A stretch of DNA of 64,000 nt, from assembly GCF_900115105.1 (NCBI RefSeq), contig NZ_FOYP01000001.1, positions 956,097 through 1,020,096 of the forward strand, read 5' to 3'. The DNA comes from Yoonia tamlensis (GTDB lineage Bacteria > Pseudomonadota > Alphaproteobacteria > Rhodobacterales > Rhodobacteraceae). Of this stretch, positions 62,248 through 64,000 are shown one piece after another. A program made the position numbers and the translations under genes. The notes beneath the pieces were generated by a model. It was given only the letters and a program-made list of their open reading frames with translations, did not search any database and was not told the DNA's origin. The number at the start of each line of letters is the position of its first letter. The first letter of the stretch is position 1.

Positions 62248-63544
62248 CTTGTCCAGCTCTTATATAGATCATCGGGTTGACGGGCTCGCCTCCGACGCGA
62301 ACCTCGTAGTGAAGGTGCGGTCCTGTCGAGCGACCTGAATTGCCCATATCACCAATTCTTTCCCCGCGCGAGACTCTTTGCCCGACAGAGACATGCATAG
62401 CGTTTAAGTGTGCGTATCTTGTCTCAATGCCAAAGTCGTGCTGGATCTTGATCAGGCGCCCGTAACCTGATGACCAGCCTGCGCTTGTTACCACCCCGTC
62501 AGCGGTTGCATAGACAGGAGTGCCGATCGGACCCGCAAAATCCGTACCTGCGTGCATGCGCCCCCAACGCTGGCCAAAACCCGATGTAAACCGGAAATTG
62601 GCTTTGACGGGGATGTCGAACGGGGCTTTTTCGGCGGCAATCCGATAAAGGTTGATTCGGTCCATCGAGGCCAGAATCGCATTTGCGCGCAGCGCGTCGG
62701 GGTCAGGTTCGCCGCCGCGTGTCGAAAACTGCATCGGTGAAAGAGGGCCGCCCTGACCGGAATAGCCGCGCCGCACCTGCGCGAGCATGCTGTCGGGGCT
62801 CATGCCGGCCGCGCGGAACATATCGTCAAGCGGTTCAACCGAAACCAGCATGGCCTCTTCGAGTTGGCGGAAAATCTGGTCGTTGCGTTCATGCAATAGC
62901 CGCAGTTCGAGTTCCAGTTCCTGCGCGTGGTCGATTGCAAATTCCGCGTCTGCCGCGATCAAATCGCGTTCGGCAGCCGTTTGCGCCAGTGCATTGGCCA
63001 ATAGATCAACCGTGCCCACTGCATCTTGGGACATGGTTGCCGCTGCCACACCGTCCGATTGATCCGTTGCGGCGGCAAGCAGTGTGCGCGCTTCTTCACG
63101 GGCTTTCATCGTGTCGCGCAACGTGGCTTGCACAACATCAAGTCCGGTTTCCAGCTCGCGGCGCTTTTCTTCGGTGGCAAGCAATTCCGATTGCATAACC
63201 GAAATTTGCTGTAGCGCGGTGCTGAACCGGTTTTGGGCGTCGGCGGCTTCTTGGGCGCGCAGATCACGTTCCGACGACAGCGCATTCAGCCGCTGTTCAT
63301 AGGTCATCTGGTCACGCTGCGCCTGCGCGCGGAAATTTCCCGCGCCGATGCTATCCATCAGCAGGATCGCCGTGGCGACGATGGTCCATGCCACAACAAT
63401 GGTACAACCGACCCATGCGACCAGCTGCGTTTCCGAATTCAGACGGATGAACCGCGTTTCATAATCGGACCGCAGAAATAGCCGGCGCTCGGGGAACCAG
63501 CGCTCCAATTGGTGGTGAATGGTTTTTTTCAATCGTGATCGCAC
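62237..63544 (-). CDS. M23 family metalloendopeptidase with coiled coil
   Basis: A 435-residue membrane-bound peptidase. One membrane helix (LVAWVGCTIVVAWTIVATAILL, about residues 42-63) is followed by a long periplasmic coiled coil (about 70-240) and then the LytM/M23 domain. That domain has the zinc motifs MHAGTDFAGPIGT (His, Asp), RYAHLNAMHV and GPHLHYEVRVGG (HxH). It cleaves peptidoglycan cross-bridges. The start is GTG at 63542-63544 (VRSRLKKTIHH) with ACAGGA seven bases upstream; codons above it are not typical. It overlaps the downstream bactofilin by 11 bases, a partnership known from LmdC-BacA type shape systems. Confidence 0.94.
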   Translation of the reverse strand: MRSRLKKTIHHQLERWFPERRLFLRSDYETRFIRLNSETQLVAWVGCTIVVAWTIVATAILLMDSIGAGNFRAQAQRDQMTYEQRLNALSSERDLRAQEAADAQNRFSTALQQISVMQSELLATEEKRRELETGLDVVQATLRDTMKAREEARTLLAAATDQSDGVAAATMSQDAVGTVDLLANALAQTAAERDLIAADAEFAIDHAQELELELRLLHERNDQIFRQLEEAMLVSVEPLDDMFRAAGMSPDSMLAQVRRGYSGQGGPLSPMQFSTRGGEPDPDALRANAILASMDRINLYRIAAEKAPFDIPVKANFRFTSGFGQRWGRMHAGTDFAGPIGTPVYATADGVVTSAGWSSGYGRLIKIQHDFGIETRYAHLNAMHVSVGQRVSRGERIGDMGNSGRSTGPHLHYEVRVGGEPVNPMIYIRAGQDVF

Positions 63545-63654
63545 GTAAGAATCCTGTGTCGTCCCGGAGATCCGCTGGCCCCGCAATTGTGTTGGATGAC
63601 TGTGTAAGCAGCCCACGGCCGTGCTGCAAGAAATTTCACCCCCCTCGGGCGGGA

Positions 63655-64000
63655 TCACGCCTTGTCGGGTTTTTGCCTATTTGTTGCTGCAAGGGGCCAG
63701 TAGAAATCGGGCGGGATACCAGCCTGCGCACGTTTTTCTTCGTTGAACGGCGGCTTGAGGTCGGAATGAAAGTATTTGCGCACCAGTTGGTGAAAGACCC
63801 CTGTCGGGTCCAGATCATGGCGCCCGCACAAAAAGTTGAACCATTTCGACCCGTAGGACACGTGATGCACTTCCTCGGCGTAGATCACTTCAAGCGCTGC
63901 GACTGCGGATTTATTCTTGGCCTGCTTGAAGATATTGATCATCCCCGGTGTCACATCCAGCCCGCGCGCCTCGAGCACCATCGGCACCACGGCAAGCCGC
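63655..64000 (-). CDS. DUF455 ferritin-like protein, partial at window end
   Basis: C-terminal part of a DUF455 family protein with a ferritin-like, four-helix arrangement. The Glu/His pattern is AALEVIYAEEVHHVSYGSKWFNFLC, and the segment RLAVVPMVLEARGLDVTPGMI is open to the window edge, so the 5' end lies beyond position 64000. Family members are thought to bind metal, but the function is not established. The end HSDLKPPFNEEKRAQAGIPPDFYWPL is typical. It is transcribed leftward towards the M23 gene. Confidence 0.85.
   Translation of the reverse strand, partial: RLAVVPMVLEARGLDVTPGMINIFKQAKNKSAVAALEVIYAEEVHHVSYGSKWFNFLCGRHDLDPTGVFHQLVRKYFHSDLKPPFNEEKRAQAGIPPDFYWPLAATNRQKPDKA

Overview
The window is a chromosomal segment of an alphaproteobacterium, most likely a marine member of the Rhodobacterales (Roseobacter-type Rhodobacteraceae). 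The case rests on an ALAS-type hemA with an FnrL-like box, a cysG-DUF2849-cysI-cysH-DUF934 sulfate-assimilation cluster next to an Lrp-type regulator, a TRAP dicarboxylate system, a Hint-domain secreted protein, DUF1127 and bactofilin genes, and high-GC codon use. The exact genus cannot be told from the sequence. Most of the window is ordinary core genome. The accessory part is small, roughly 31.8-35.3 kb.

Layout. 0-6 kb: pyrC, small membrane and DUF1127 genes, an unknown hydrolase-like gene, and an xdhC-coxS-coxM cluster that lacks the catalytic large subunit. 5.6-7.2 kb: infC, which seems to start at AUA, and an Ala/Glu repeat protein carried by a 24-bp minisatellite. 7.2-13.2 kb: fpr, the leftward cys operon and a divergent Lrp-type regulator with a near-consensus Lrp box between them. 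13.3-22.3 kb: an outer-membrane protein, a P450, then dctBD-dctPQM. The response regulator has lost key AAA+ and sigma54 motifs, two phased palindromes lie upstream of dctP, and the large permease carries an extra membrane block. 22.3-31.8 kb: housekeeping genes (tpiA, SufA- and SufT-like, tgt, lon, HU). Among them is a two-gene unit, a SatD-like regulator plus a DUF3307 membrane protein, whose promoter holds three 18-bp palindromes at exact 30-bp spacing. 31.8-35.3 kb: tRNA-Val, a phosphatase, a damaged IS3-like element and a gene remnant. 35.4-41.9 kb: an amidase-potABCD operon facing an acetylpolyamine-amidohydrolase-type deacetylase. 42-51 kb: tandem tRNA-Asp genes, a Hint protein, a dipeptidase, hemA, rodZ, ispG. 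51-64 kb: envelope functions (DsbA-like, AmiC, PBP1A, M23 peptidase plus bactofilin, a LysM/solute-binding fusion) and prfB.

How the genes work together. The cys operon takes APS/PAPS through sulfite to sulfide and makes its own siroheme. DctBD should sense dicarboxylates and drive DctPQM import. PotABCD, an amidase and a deacetylase form a plausible polyamine uptake and processing set. RodZ, PBP1A, AmiC, M23 and bactofilin act on peptidoglycan and cell shape. The best candidate for something undescribed is the SatD-like/DUF3307 pair: a cyclase-like domain fused to a DNA-binding domain, a membrane partner, and a predicted leaderless promoter buried in a phased operator array. The degenerate DctD with its tandem palindromes is a close second.
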